A stretch of 36,180 bases of DNA from assembly GCF_002101585.1 (NCBI RefSeq), contig NZ_LQOT01000079.1, positions 1 to 36,180 on the forward strand, written 5' to 3'. The notes beneath the pieces were generated by a model. The model did no database searches. It was given only the letters and a program-made list of their open reading frames with translations, and was not told the origin of the DNA. Position numbers and translations under genes: made by a program. Each line of letters starts with the position of its first letter. Within the stretch, counting starts at the first letter, position 1. Below, piece by piece: positions 7,521 through 16,642 of this stretch. Source of the DNA: Mycolicibacter engbaekii (GTDB taxonomy: Bacteria > Actinomycetota > Actinomycetes > Mycobacteriales > Mycobacteriaceae).

Positions 7521-8016
7521 ATGACACTTGACGAACTTCGCACGATCATCATCAGCTCCACGTCACGCGACTGGTCGAGGATCACGGCGGCGGGGGCCGA
7601 CGTACCGAGATCGCTTCGGTTCGTGGAGCAGCCCCGCCGACGGCACGTCAGGCGTCGAGCACGACAGCCACACCGAGGTAGCCGTGTACCGGCCGGACAT
7701 CGACCTGACGATCTCCTACGGGATGCCGGAGAGCCAGCACGACCGCAATCTGTCCTTTGCGTGGTCGGAGAACTTCCCGGACTCCAACATCCGCGAGATC
7801 AGCATCGCCGACATCTTCTGGCGCGGCTCGCTGGTGGACCGGGTGAACTACGTCTACGTCGACGGTGGCGGGGCGATCGTGCCGCTGGGCCGCGATAACC
7901 AAGGTCTGCGCATCAACCAGTACGAGCTCGCAGTGGCCCGGCTCCTCAGCGGAATCGCGGACTACCAGGAGTTCGACCGGTACTACTCCTCGGTGCCCTT
8001 CGAGATGCAGGCCTGA
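7521..8016 (+). pseudogene. Unknown cargo gene with a single-base frameshift
   Basis: The start is strong: ATG at 7521 after GGGGAGGAACC. The first frame reads MTLDELRTIIISSTSRDW, continues to SLRFVEQP, then loses sense. From about 7635 a second frame carries the rest: VEHDSHTEVAVYRPDIDLT, then SFAWSENFPDSN, VYVDGGGAIVPLGR and FDRYYSS, ending at 8016. Deleting one C from the CCCC run near 7635 joins the two as FVEQPADGTSGVEHD. Read whole, it is a protein of about 164 residues of a type common beside actinobacterial cargo genes; I cannot name its family. Either a real mutation or an overcall. It sits eight bases before the acetyltransferase gene, so the two probably share a transcript. Confidence 0.6.
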
Positions 8017-8023
8017 CCCCGCC

Positions 8024-8485
8024 ATGGCCATCGAACTCATCGATCACCGCAGAGGCTCAGCGGACCGGTACTCATGGTTGCCGCCGTTCGACTGGACCGT
8101 CGCCTACGCGAACGAGCGCTGGTGGAATGAGCCCCGCGGTTACTACGTCGGCGAGCCATGGTTCGTACAGGTGCTGGAGGACGGCGTAGAAGTAGCTCGC
8201 GTCGAACTTGATGACCCCGGCGGCATCAACCCTCAATACTCGGATGTTCCGAAGCCCGGGGCGGAGCGGCTGGAGATCCAGTTCATCGAGGTGGCCACCG
8301 CGGCGGCAGGTCGCGGCGTCGGGACCTCGGTGGTGCGCTCCCTTGAGATGCGGCATCCGGAGCGCCGCCTGTTCGCGTACAGCGAGGAGGCGCATGGGTT
8401 CTGGGCCTCGCTGGGCTGGGAACGGTTCGATCATCCCGAAGGTGAGCAGTTCCACCGTCCGCTATTTGTCCGACCAGCGCGGTAG
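8024..8485 (+). CDS. GNAT-family N-acetyltransferase-like protein
   Basis: A 153-residue protein. The C-terminal half has the GNAT core: a strand LEIQFIEVAT, then AAAGRGVGTSVVRSL, which fits the Q/R-x-x-G-x-G/A acetyl-CoA pyrophosphate-binding loop and its helix, and EEAHGFWASLGWERFD, the usual helix and final strands. The N-terminal half is rich in aromatic residues and likely forms the substrate side. The ATG at 8024 lies eight bases after the previous gene's stop, without a strong ribosome-binding site, so coupling is likely. The substrate cannot be told. About 145 bases separate it from the large operon. Confidence 0.75.
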   Translation: MAIELIDHRRGSADRYSWLPPFDWTVAYANERWWNEPRGYYVGEPWFVQVLEDGVEVARVELDDPGGINPQYSDVPKPGAERLEIQFIEVATAAAGRGVGTSVVRSLEMRHPERRLFAYSEEAHGFWASLGWERFDHPEGEQFHRPLFVRPAR

Positions 8486-8630
8486 AAGGCTGCCCCTTCG
8501 TTTTGACGGGTTCAAGTCGAAAGTCGGTCCACGTTCCATTCGCCCGCGTGACAATCCCCCGCACTGTCGGCCCCGCAAAGTAAGGTCAGCTTCGTTTGGT
8601 GCTTGACGTCGAGGAAAGGGGGGCGCCGCA

Positions 8631-11600
8631 ATGGACGCGTTCGGTGTCCTGAACGAGGTCTTGGGCGACTACGAGAACTTCGTCAAGGGCTTCCTGGAGA
8701 TCAAGGACGACCAAATCCGCAGCAAGGTCGAAAAGGAGATCGCCGACGGCCTGCTCTGGCCGGAACCCTGGCTCGCCCTGAATCCGGCGTTCGAGTCCGG
8801 CGGTACGGTCAGCGAACTGGCTGGCAAGGGTGTTCTCGACCCCGAGTCGTCCAACATCTTCCGTGACCCGGCCGGCAACGAGATCGCCTTCCACCGCCAT
8901 CAGACCGACGCCTTCGAGATCGCCAACCGCCGCGAGTCCTACGTGCTGACCACCGGAACCGGGTCGGGCAAGTCCATGTCCTACATCGTTCCGATCGTCG
9001 ATCGGGTGCTGCGCGAGGGATCCGGCAAAGGCGTGCGGGCCATCATCGTCTATCCGATGAACGCCCTGGCCAACAGCCAGCGCAATGAGCTGGAGAAGTT
9101 CCTCGGCAAGACGAATCCCAAAGTCAGCTTCGCCCGGTACACCGGCCAGGAGAACAGGGAAGAGCGTGAGAAGACGCTTGCTTCTCCCCCGGACATCCTG
9201 CTGACCAACTACGTCATGTTGGAACTGATGCTCACCCGCCCGAAGGAGCGCAAGAACCTCATCAGCAGCGCGGCGAACCTGTCATTTCTGGTTCTCGACG
9301 AGCTACACACCTACCGCGGCCGCCAGGGCGCCGACGTAGCGATGCTGGTCCGCCGACTGTGCAGCGCCGTCACATCGAACGACATCCAGTGCATCGGCAC
9401 CAGTGCGACACTCGCCGGCCCGGGCACCAAAGCCGAGCAGCGCCAGCAAGTCGCCGAGTTGGCAACCAGAATCTTCGGTGTCCCGATCCCGGCCGCCAAC
9501 ATTGTCGGGGAAACCCTCCGCCGCGCGACCACCGGCGACACAGACCCCGCCGCGCTCACGGCCCGCCTGGCCGAATCGGCGCCGACGGACTGGCAAGCAC
9601 TGCAGTGCGACCCCCTGGCCGTCTGGACCGAACACCATTTCGGCCTGCACACCGACGACGAGGGCAAGCTCGCACGACGCCCACCGTCAAAGCTCAAAGA
9701 CGCGGCCAAGAAACTGCACACCGAAACAGGGGTAGACCAAACTGCCTGCGAGCAGAAGTTGCAGGAGTTGCTGCTTGCAGGTTCCCGCGCGCGCGATCCG
9801 CAGGGCCGCGCGCTGTTCGCGTTCAAGCTGCATCAGTTCATCGGTAAAGGCGACACCGTCTACACCACGCTGGAGCCCCCCGAGAAGCGATACCTCACCA
9901 CGCAGTATCAGCGCAGCGCGCCCAACCGCCCATTGGGTCAACCCCTGTTCCCACTGGCGTTCTGCCGCGAGTGCGGTCAGGAGTTCCTGGTCGTGAACCT
10001 GGAGCGCGGCGGTGAGAACTTCAGCCCCCGTATCCCCAACTCCGATTTGGTCGAGCACCCCGACGCTGAAGGCCTGTTGTTCCTGACGAATTCGCCGTGG
10101 CCGGACCCGAGCGATCCTGCTCTGCTGGAGCTGGTACCGGAGGACTGGGTCGTGTCCAGCGGGTCCGGCCAGGCGCTGGACAAAGCCCGGGTGTCCAAGA
10201 TGCCGAGCTCATTACGTGTCGACGAGTTCGGCACCATCACCGACGACGGGATGCCGGTGGCGTTCTTCGAGCGCCTCGAATTCTGCCCATCCTGCAAGAC
10301 CAGTTACGAAAGTACCCGCCAGTCGCAATTCTCCCGGGTGGCCAGCCTCGGCACCGAGGGCCGCGCCAGTGCCGTGACGGTGCTGTCCCAATCTGTCGTG
10401 CGGACTCTGCGCACTGAAGACGATCTCGATGTCGAAGCGCGAAAGTTCTTGGCGTTCAGCGACAACCGCCAGGACGCGAGCCTGCAGGCCGGCCATTTCA
10501 ACGACTTCGTGTTGGTGGGGATGATCCGCTCGGCTCTCTTCCGCGCGGCTGCCGACCACGAGGAGCGCAACGGTGAACCCCTCACCGACGAGAACCTCGG
10601 ACCCGAAGTCGTCAAAGCCCTCAGCGGCAAGGGATTGAAATTTTTCGCCCGCGACGAGGAAACCGCCGACGAACCCATCCCCCGCAAGAAGATCACCCGG
10701 GCGCTGCGCGATGTCGTCACCTACCGATTGTGGGCCGATCTCAAGCGCGGCTGGCGCATCACCATGCCCAACCTGGAGCAGACCGGACAGCTACGCCTGG
10801 CCTACGAGGGGGTGGACGAGCTCGCTGCCCACGACGACAAATGGGCAGGCTGCGGGGAACCCCTGGCCGGCGCCGGCTCCGAGACGCGACGCGAAGTGAT
10901 GCATGTCCTCCTCGACGAACTGCGCCGAAACCTGTGCATCGACACCGAATTCCTTACCGACGAAAAGTTCGACGCCGTCCGCCGGGCCAGCCGGGAATGG
11001 CTGAAAGACCCGTGGGCCATCTCCGATGAAGCCGGCACGTACAGCGGCCTGGCCTACCCCGGTGGGCGGCCCAAGAACGTGGCCGGCACCGGGGCGGACC
11101 TACACCTGTCCGGCTTGGGCGCGTTCGGGCGTTGGCTGCGCCGCCCCAACCGTTTCCCCGCATACCAGCATGCACTGAAGACCGCCGACGCCCAGGCGAT
11201 CATCGAGCACCTGATGGAGGTCATGGCCAAGGCGGGCATTCTGGTGCGCATCGCGGTACCAAAGCGGCCCACCGGCTACCAGCTGCGCGCTGATCTCATC
11301 GCCTGGCATCCCGGTGACGGTAAGCATCGGGCGCCGGACCCCATCCGCAGCAACCAGACCGGGGGTCGGGTCAACCCGTACTTCAAAGCCCTCTATGCCG
11401 AGACCGCCAACTCGCTCGTCGGCTTGCAGGCCCGTGAACACACAGCGCAGGTCGAGCCCTCGAAACGCCAGAAACGCGAAGAAGAATTCGGCGAAGCCCG
11501 GCTGCCGGTGCTGTACTGCTCTCCCACGATGGAACTCGGCGTCGACATCAAGAGCCTCAATGTGGTCGGCATGCGCAATGTTCCACCTACCCCGGCCAAC

Positions 11601-13766
11601 TACGCGCAGCGCTCCGGACGGGCCGGTCGGTCCGGTCAGCCGGCGATCGCCCTGACCTACTGCGCCACCGGAAACGCGCACGACGCCTACTACTTCCGCC
11701 GCAGTCAGGACATGGTCGCCGGAGCGGTGGCACCGCCGCGGCTGGAGCTGGGCAACCAGGATCTAGTTCGCGCCCACGCCCACTCGATCTGGCTGGTCAA
11801 GTGCGGCCTGGACCTCAAGGCCAGCATGGTCGACCTGTTGGAGATCGACCAGCCGGGACAGCCGTTGCGCCCCGAGGTGCTCGCGACCATCGAGTCGAAA
11901 TCAAGCCGCGCCGAGGCGATCACCGCGATCACCGCAGTGCTGGAAGCAGCCTCCGAGGTCACCAGCGCCCCGTGGTGGACCGACACCTGGGTCACCGACA
12001 CCGTCGACAAAGCACCGGCCCGTTTCAACAATGCCGCCGACCGCTGGCGCGGCCTGTACAACGAAGCGCAGAACGAACTCGACCAGGCCAACCAGACGCT
12101 GAAGACCATCGGCGCCTCGGAGGCATCCAAACAGCGTGCCCGCGGCCGTATTTCGGAGGCACGAGCGGCACTCGACCTGCTCAAGGGCCAAGTCGACGAC
12201 GTGCTGCAGGGCGACTTCTACACCTACCGCTACTTCGCGTCGGAAGGCTTCCTACCCGGTTACTCCTTCCCGCGACTCCCGCTGTCGGCGTTCATTCCGG
12301 CCGAACGCCGCACCCGAAGCGGCGGGGAGGGCGATTTCATCCAACGCCCACGATTCGTGGCCATCAGCGAGTTCGGCCCCGGCGCGTTCATCTATCACGA
12401 GGGCGCCCGGTACGAGGTCAACCGGGTCAGCCTGCCCGCACGCGAGGACGGCACCGGTGTGCACATCAGTGAGATCAAGCGGTGCGGTGCCTGCGGGTAC
12501 CTGCACGAGTCCACCGAGCCTGACCTCTGCCAGCATTGCGGCAGCCCGTTCGGCATCGAGGCCACCATGGGCAACCTGATGCGGCTGCTGTCGGTCAAGA
12601 CCCGTCGCCGTGACCGTATCAGCGCCGACGAAGAAGAGCGCCAGCGCGCCGGGCACGAAATTGTGACCACCATTCGTTTTGTGCCACACGGGGTTCGCGC
12701 CGGACAGCTCACCAGCACCATCATCGAGGGCGGGCATGAACTCGGCACCATGACCTACGGAGACACCGCGCTGATCCGCCGGATGAACGTCGGCCTGCGC
12801 CGCCGCAAGGACAAAGACGTCCGCGGTTACGTCCTCGACACCGTCGAAGGCCGCTGGTGCAAGGAAGCCGACCTGGCCAAGAACGTGCACGGCGAGGCGC
12901 CGCGGTACCAGAGGGTGATCCCCTATGTCGAGGACCACCGCAACGCCCTGCTGCTGCATCTGGATCCCTCGATCGGGACCGATCAGCGGATGGCCGCGAT
13001 GTATGCGCTCAAGCGCGGTATCGAAGCCGTCTACCAGTTGGAAGGCTCCGAACTCGCGGTCGAGGCCCTGCCCTCCAACACCGGCGACGACGCGTGGTCA
13101 CGACTGCTGTTCTTCGAAGCCGCTGAAGGTGGGGCCGGCGTGCTGCGCAGGTTGGCCGCCGAAGATGGGCAGCTCACGCGGGTGGCACGAAAAGCACTGG
13201 AGATTCTGCACTTCGATCCCGACGCCGGTGAAGACCGCAAACGCGCCCCCCACGCGACCGAAGACTGCGCGCAAGCGTGCTACGACTGCTTGCTGTCCTA
13301 CAGCAACCAGTGGGACCACCAGCACCTGGACCGACACTGCGTGCGCGATCTGCTCAAGCGGATCGCTGTGTCGAACGTTGTCGTCGGAGCAGGCGGTGAG
13401 GCACCGGACGCTCAACTCGAGCGACTCGAGCAGGCCTGCGACAGCGAGCTGGAGAAGAAGTTCTTGGCATTGCTGGTCCAGCATGGCTACCGCCTGCCCG
13501 ATGACGCCCAAAAAATCGTCACCGGCTTCTACGTCCGGCCCGATTTCGCCTACCACGTCGACGGTATGGACGTCGCCGTCTTTGTCGATGGCCCCCATCA
13601 CGACGCAGCCCATCAGCAGGAGAAGGACGAACAGGCACGCATGAAGCTCGAAGACGAGGCCGGTTGGCTGGTGTTGCGGTTCCACCACCAAGATGGCGAA
13701 GCTGGCTGGCTCACGACGATCGCCGAACACCGCGGCATCTTCGGCGAAGCCAGGGCCAACGCATGA
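8631..13766 (+). CDS. DEAD/DEAH helicase with DUF1998 cysteine cluster and C-terminal Vsr-like domain (DruE-like)
   Basis: A 1711-residue protein starting the main operon (RBS GGAAAGGGGGG). Superfamily 2 motifs: TTGTGSGKS with Lys114, DELH at 223-226, GTSATLAG in the first half; MELGVDIKSLNVVG and QRSGRAGR (993-1000) in the second. A four-Cys zinc ribbon lies at 1285, 1288, 1300 and 1303. CAQACYDCLLSY, with Cys1546, 1550 and 1553, is the DUF1998/MrfA-type cluster. Residues 1610-1700 look like a Vsr/DUF559 nuclease: RPDF (Asp1638), VFVDGPHHD (Asp1653), then a helix ending in VLRF; the acidic residue usual before VDG is Phe1651, so cleavage activity is doubtful. The layout fits DruE of Druantia, or fused DrmA plus DrmB. 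The large insert between the helicase motifs (about 270-940) is unusual. It overlaps the next gene by ATGA. Confidence 0.88.
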   Translation: MDAFGVLNEVLGDYENFVKGFLEIKDDQIRSKVEKEIADGLLWPEPWLALNPAFESGGTVSELAGKGVLDPESSNIFRDPAGNEIAFHRHQTDAFEIANRRESYVLTTGTGSGKSMSYIVPIVDRVLREGSGKGVRAIIVYPMNALANSQRNELEKFLGKTNPKVSFARYTGQENREEREKTLASPPDILLTNYVMLELMLTRPKERKNLISSAANLSFLVLDELHTYRGRQGADVAMLVRRLCSAVTSNDIQCIGTSATLAGPGTKAEQRQQVAELATRIFGVPIPAANIVGETLRRATTGDTDPAALTARLAESAPTDWQALQCDPLAVWTEHHFGLHTDDEGKLARRPPSKLKDAAKKLHTETGVDQTACEQKLQELLLAGSRARDPQGRALFAFKLHQFIGKGDTVYTTLEPPEKRYLTTQYQRSAPNRPLGQPLFPLAFCRECGQEFLVVNLERGGENFSPRIPNSDLVEHPDAEGLLFLTNSPWPDPSDPALLELVPEDWVVSSGSGQALDKARVSKMPSSLRVDEFGTITDDGMPVAFFERLEFCPSCKTSYESTRQSQFSRVASLGTEGRASAVTVLSQSVVRTLRTEDDLDVEARKFLAFSDNRQDASLQAGHFNDFVLVGMIRSALFRAAADHEERNGEPLTDENLGPEVVKALSGKGLKFFARDEETADEPIPRKKITRALRDVVTYRLWADLKRGWRITMPNLEQTGQLRLAYEGVDELAAHDDKWAGCGEPLAGAGSETRREVMHVLLDELRRNLCIDTEFLTDEKFDAVRRASREWLKDPWAISDEAGTYSGLAYPGGRPKNVAGTGADLHLSGLGAFGRWLRRPNRFPAYQHALKTADAQAIIEHLMEVMAKAGILVRIAVPKRPTGYQLRADLIAWHPGDGKHRAPDPIRSNQTGGRVNPYFKALYAETANSLVGLQAREHTAQVEPSKRQKREEEFGEARLPVLYCSPTMELGVDIKSLNVVGMRNVPPTPANYAQRSGRAGRSGQPAIALTYCATGNAHDAYYFRRSQDMVAGAVAPPRLELGNQDLVRAHAHSIWLVKCGLDLKASMVDLLEIDQPGQPLRPEVLATIESKSSRAEAITAITAVLEAASEVTSAPWWTDTWVTDTVDKAPARFNNAADRWRGLYNEAQNELDQANQTLKTIGASEASKQRARGRISEARAALDLLKGQVDDVLQGDFYTYRYFASEGFLPGYSFPRLPLSAFIPAERRTRSGGEGDFIQRPRFVAISEFGPGAFIYHEGARYEVNRVSLPAREDGTGVHISEIKRCGACGYLHESTEPDLCQHCGSPFGIEATMGNLMRLLSVKTRRRDRISADEEERQRAGHEIVTTIRFVPHGVRAGQLTSTIIEGGHELGTMTYGDTALIRRMNVGLRRRKDKDVRGYVLDTVEGRWCKEADLAKNVHGEAPRYQRVIPYVEDHRNALLLHLDPSIGTDQRMAAMYALKRGIEAVYQLEGSELAVEALPSNTGDDAWSRLLFFEAAEGGAGVLRRLAAEDGQLTRVARKALEILHFDPDAGEDRKRAPHATEDCAQACYDCLLSYSNQWDHQHLDRHCVRDLLKRIAVSNVVVGAGGEAPDAQLERLEQACDSELEKKFLALLVQHGYRLPDDAQKIVTGFYVRPDFAYHVDGMDVAVFVDGPHHDAAHQQEKDEQARMKLEDEAGWLVLRFHHQDGEAGWLTTIAEHRGIFGEARANA

Positions 13767-16642
13767 CGCCGCTCGACTACCCGGCCGGCAGTCTCGTCAA
13801 CGCCCGTGGCCGCGACTGGCTGGTGCTGCCCGGCTCCCCAGAGGGCGCGCTGCTGGTCCGCCCGCTCGGCGGGCACGAGCACGAAACCACCGTGCTACTG
13901 CCCGACATCGACGACTTCGCCTCCGCCACCTTCGAGCCACCCACGGTCGACGACCGCGGCGACGCCGGCCGGGCCCGCCTGCTGCGCGACGCGCTGCGGC
14001 TCTCCTTCAGTGCGAGCGGCGGCCCGTTCCGGTCGTTCGCTCGCCTGGCCGTCACCCCCCGCAACTACCAGCTGGTTCCGTTGATGATGTCGGCCAACCA
14101 GGACGTCACCCGGCTGTTGATCGCCGACGGCGTCGGCATCGGTAAGACCGTCGAGGCGGGACTGATCGCCGCCGAGCTGCTGGCCACCGGCGAGACGCAG
14201 CGATTGGCGGTGCTGTGCTCCCCGCAACTGGCGCCGCAGTGGCAGAGCGAGCTTCGGCACAAGTTCGGCATCGACGCGAAGCTGCTGCTGCCGTCCACGG
14301 TCAACCGGCTGATGCGCAGTGTCCCCTTCGGCTCCAACCTCTACCAACATCACCCCCATCTGGTGATCTCCACCGACTTCGTCAAACAGAAGACCCGGCG
14401 CGACGAATTCGCCCTGCACTGCCCGGAGTTGGTGATCGTCGACGAAGCCCACACCTGCGTGGCAGGCGCCGGTGTCGGCACATCGAGCCAGGCCCATCTG
14501 CGCTACACCCTGCTGCGCAAACTCGCCGACGACAAGGACCGGCACCTGGTGCTGCTGACCGCAACCCCGCACAGCGGCGACGACACCGCCTGGCAGTCGC
14601 TGATCGGTCTGCTCGACGACAGGCTCGGCGACCTGCCCGCCGACCTGTCCGGCCGGGACCGCGAAGACGACCGCAAGCTGCTCGCCAGGTACATGATCCA
14701 GCGCCAGCGCGCCGACATCCGCGAGTATCTGCGCGGCGAATTCAAGGAGGACACCCCGTTCCCAGAACGGGAGACCACCGAATCCGCATACAAGCTCACC
14801 GCCGGATATCGCCAACTGTTCGACGACGTGATGGATTACGTCCGCGAGCAGGTCACCGACCCCAAGCTCAGCGCGGTGCGCCAGCGCGTCCGCTGGTGGT
14901 CAGCGATCGCACTGCTGCGGTGTCTGGCGTCCAGTCCGGCCGCAGCCGAGCAGACGTTGCTCAACCGCTCCGCGGTCGCCACCGCCGACGACGAGCGTGA
15001 CGTGGACGCCTACGCCGAACCGCGCGTGCTCGACACCGACCTCGACGACACGACGGAAGCCGAGGACGTCACCGTCGGCGCTGACACCGGCGACAGTGAC
15101 GAGACCGACACCAAGGCACGGAAGCGCCTGCGTGAGTTGGCCGCACAGGCCGCGGCTCTCAAAGGGCCACGCTCCGACGCCAAGCTCAAGCGCCTCATTC
15201 CGCTGCTGAAGGAACTGATTGACGAGGGCTACCACCCCATCGTCTTCTGCCGCTACATCCCCACCGCCGACTACCTCGCCGAACACCTGGGCACAGCACT
15301 GGCGAAGATCAAGGACCTCAAGATCGACGCGGTGACCGGGACGCTGCCGCCGGAGGAACGTGAGACCCGCGTCGACACCCTTAGCGCCCATGACGGCCCC
15401 CGACTACTCATAGCGACCGACTGCCTGTCGGAGGGCATCAACCTGCAGGACGGTTTCACTGCCGTCGTGCACTACGACCTGGCGTGGAATCCGACGCGCC
15501 ACGAACAGCGGGAAGGCCGCGTCGACCGGTTCGGCCAGCAGGCACCCACCGTGCGCACCGTGACCTACTACGGCGAGGACAACGGCATCGACGGCCTGGT
15601 GCTGGAAGTGCTGATCCGGCGCCACGAGAACATCAAGCGCAGCATCGGTGTCGCGGTGCCGATCCCGGTCGATTCCACCACCGTGATGAAGGCGATCTGG
15701 GAATCGCTGCTGTTGCGGGGCAAGCAAGCCGAACAGCTGACCCTGGACTTCGGCGCGGCCACCTCCCAGTCGCTGGCCGACCAGGTTGAGGTCGAATGGA
15801 CCAACGCCGCCGAGCGGGAGAAGGTGTCCCGGTCGCGGTTCCGTCAAGCCGGACTGAAACCCGACACCGTCGAGGCGGCTCTGGCCGAGGTACGACGCGC
15901 ACTGGGCGGGCCAGCCGACGTCGAAACCTTCACCCGCACAGCGCTGTCGCTGTTGGGGGCGCCGATCAGCGACACCGATGACGGGTTCACCGCGGTCATC
16001 GACACCCTGCCGGCGGCAGTACGCGACCAGCTCCCTCCTGCCAAGGGTGGCCGGCTTCATTTCCACCGTTCGCTGCCGGTGCCGACCGGGCACAGTGTGC
16101 TGACCCGGACCGATGCCACGGTGGATGCGCTGTCGCGGTATGTCCTCGACGCCGCGCTCGACTCCCGGCTCGATCCGGCCGCCCGCCCCGCGCGCCGCGC
16201 TGGGGTGATGCGGACCCGCGACGTCGGCAAGGTGACGACACTGCTGATGGTGCGCCACCGGCTGGAGATCACCCTCCCGGGCGCTGCTACCACCGTCACC
16301 CAGGTCGCTGAGGAAGCCAAGTTCTTGGCGTTCACCGCGACCGGGGACACCCTGACCTGGCTTCCGCAGGCCGAGGTCGACGCCCTGTTGACCCTGCAAC
16401 CGTCTGGCAACGTGGATGATTCGCTGGCGCGGATGCAGTTGGGGCGTGCCCTGAGCCGTCTGGGCGCGCTCACCGAGCACCTCACCACGACCGGTAGGGA
16501 GGCGGCGAAAGACTTGGTGTCCGAGCATCAGGCGGTACGCAGCGCCTCCAAGGCCGGCGGCCGCGCGCCGACGGTGCGGTTCCTGCCACCCGCGGATGTC
16601 CTCGGCGTCTACGTGTTCCTGCCGGAGGCGGGTGCCCGATGA
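13763..16642 (+). CDS. SNF2-family helicase, DrmD-like
   Basis: A 959-residue SNF2/RapA-like translocase. The ATG overlaps the upstream stop; a longer frame from 13664 lies inside the previous gene and is rejected. Motif I is DGVGIGKTVEAG with Lys128, motif II DEAH at 227-230, motif III LLTATPHSGDD. The second RecA-like half has IVFCRYIPTADYLAEHL, LIATDCLSEGINLQ and QREGRVDRFGQ at 582-592. The segment between the halves contains an acidic stretch near 420-450. The C-terminal 300 residues are specific to this type. In class 1 DISARM the SNF2 helicase DrmD stands directly before the methyltransferase, exactly as here. It is expected to move along DNA rather than unwind it. No nuclease motif is seen. 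Confidence 0.88.
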   Translation: MTPLDYPAGSLVNARGRDWLVLPGSPEGALLVRPLGGHEHETTVLLPDIDDFASATFEPPTVDDRGDAGRARLLRDALRLSFSASGGPFRSFARLAVTPRNYQLVPLMMSANQDVTRLLIADGVGIGKTVEAGLIAAELLATGETQRLAVLCSPQLAPQWQSELRHKFGIDAKLLLPSTVNRLMRSVPFGSNLYQHHPHLVISTDFVKQKTRRDEFALHCPELVIVDEAHTCVAGAGVGTSSQAHLRYTLLRKLADDKDRHLVLLTATPHSGDDTAWQSLIGLLDDRLGDLPADLSGRDREDDRKLLARYMIQRQRADIREYLRGEFKEDTPFPERETTESAYKLTAGYRQLFDDVMDYVREQVTDPKLSAVRQRVRWWSAIALLRCLASSPAAAEQTLLNRSAVATADDERDVDAYAEPRVLDTDLDDTTEAEDVTVGADTGDSDETDTKARKRLRELAAQAAALKGPRSDAKLKRLIPLLKELIDEGYHPIVFCRYIPTADYLAEHLGTALAKIKDLKIDAVTGTLPPEERETRVDTLSAHDGPRLLIATDCLSEGINLQDGFTAVVHYDLAWNPTRHEQREGRVDRFGQQAPTVRTVTYYGEDNGIDGLVLEVLIRRHENIKRSIGVAVPIPVDSTTVMKAIWESLLLRGKQAEQLTLDFGAATSQSLADQVEVEWTNAAEREKVSRSRFRQAGLKPDTVEAALAEVRRALGGPADVETFTRTALSLLGAPISDTDDGFTAVIDTLPAAVRDQLPPAKGGRLHFHRSLPVPTGHSVLTRTDATVDALSRYVLDAALDSRLDPAARPARRAGVMRTRDVGKVTTLLMVRHRLEITLPGAATTVTQVAEEAKFLAFTATGDTLTWLPQAEVDALLTLQPSGNVDDSLARMQLGRALSRLGALTEHLTTTGREAAKDLVSEHQAVRSASKAGGRAPTVRFLPPADVLGVYVFLPEAGAR

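Noticed and set aside
7275..7898. Open frame of about 207 codons across the end of the HEPN-like gene and the frameshifted gene
   Set aside because: It contains the first correct frame of the 7521 gene only in its middle. The rest is Arg/Pro-rich out-of-frame sequence.
8581..8610. Promoter before the large operon (TAAGGT and TTGACG hexamers)
   Set aside because: The hexamers are not at a correct distance from each other, and mycobacterial promoters are too variable to call this by eye.
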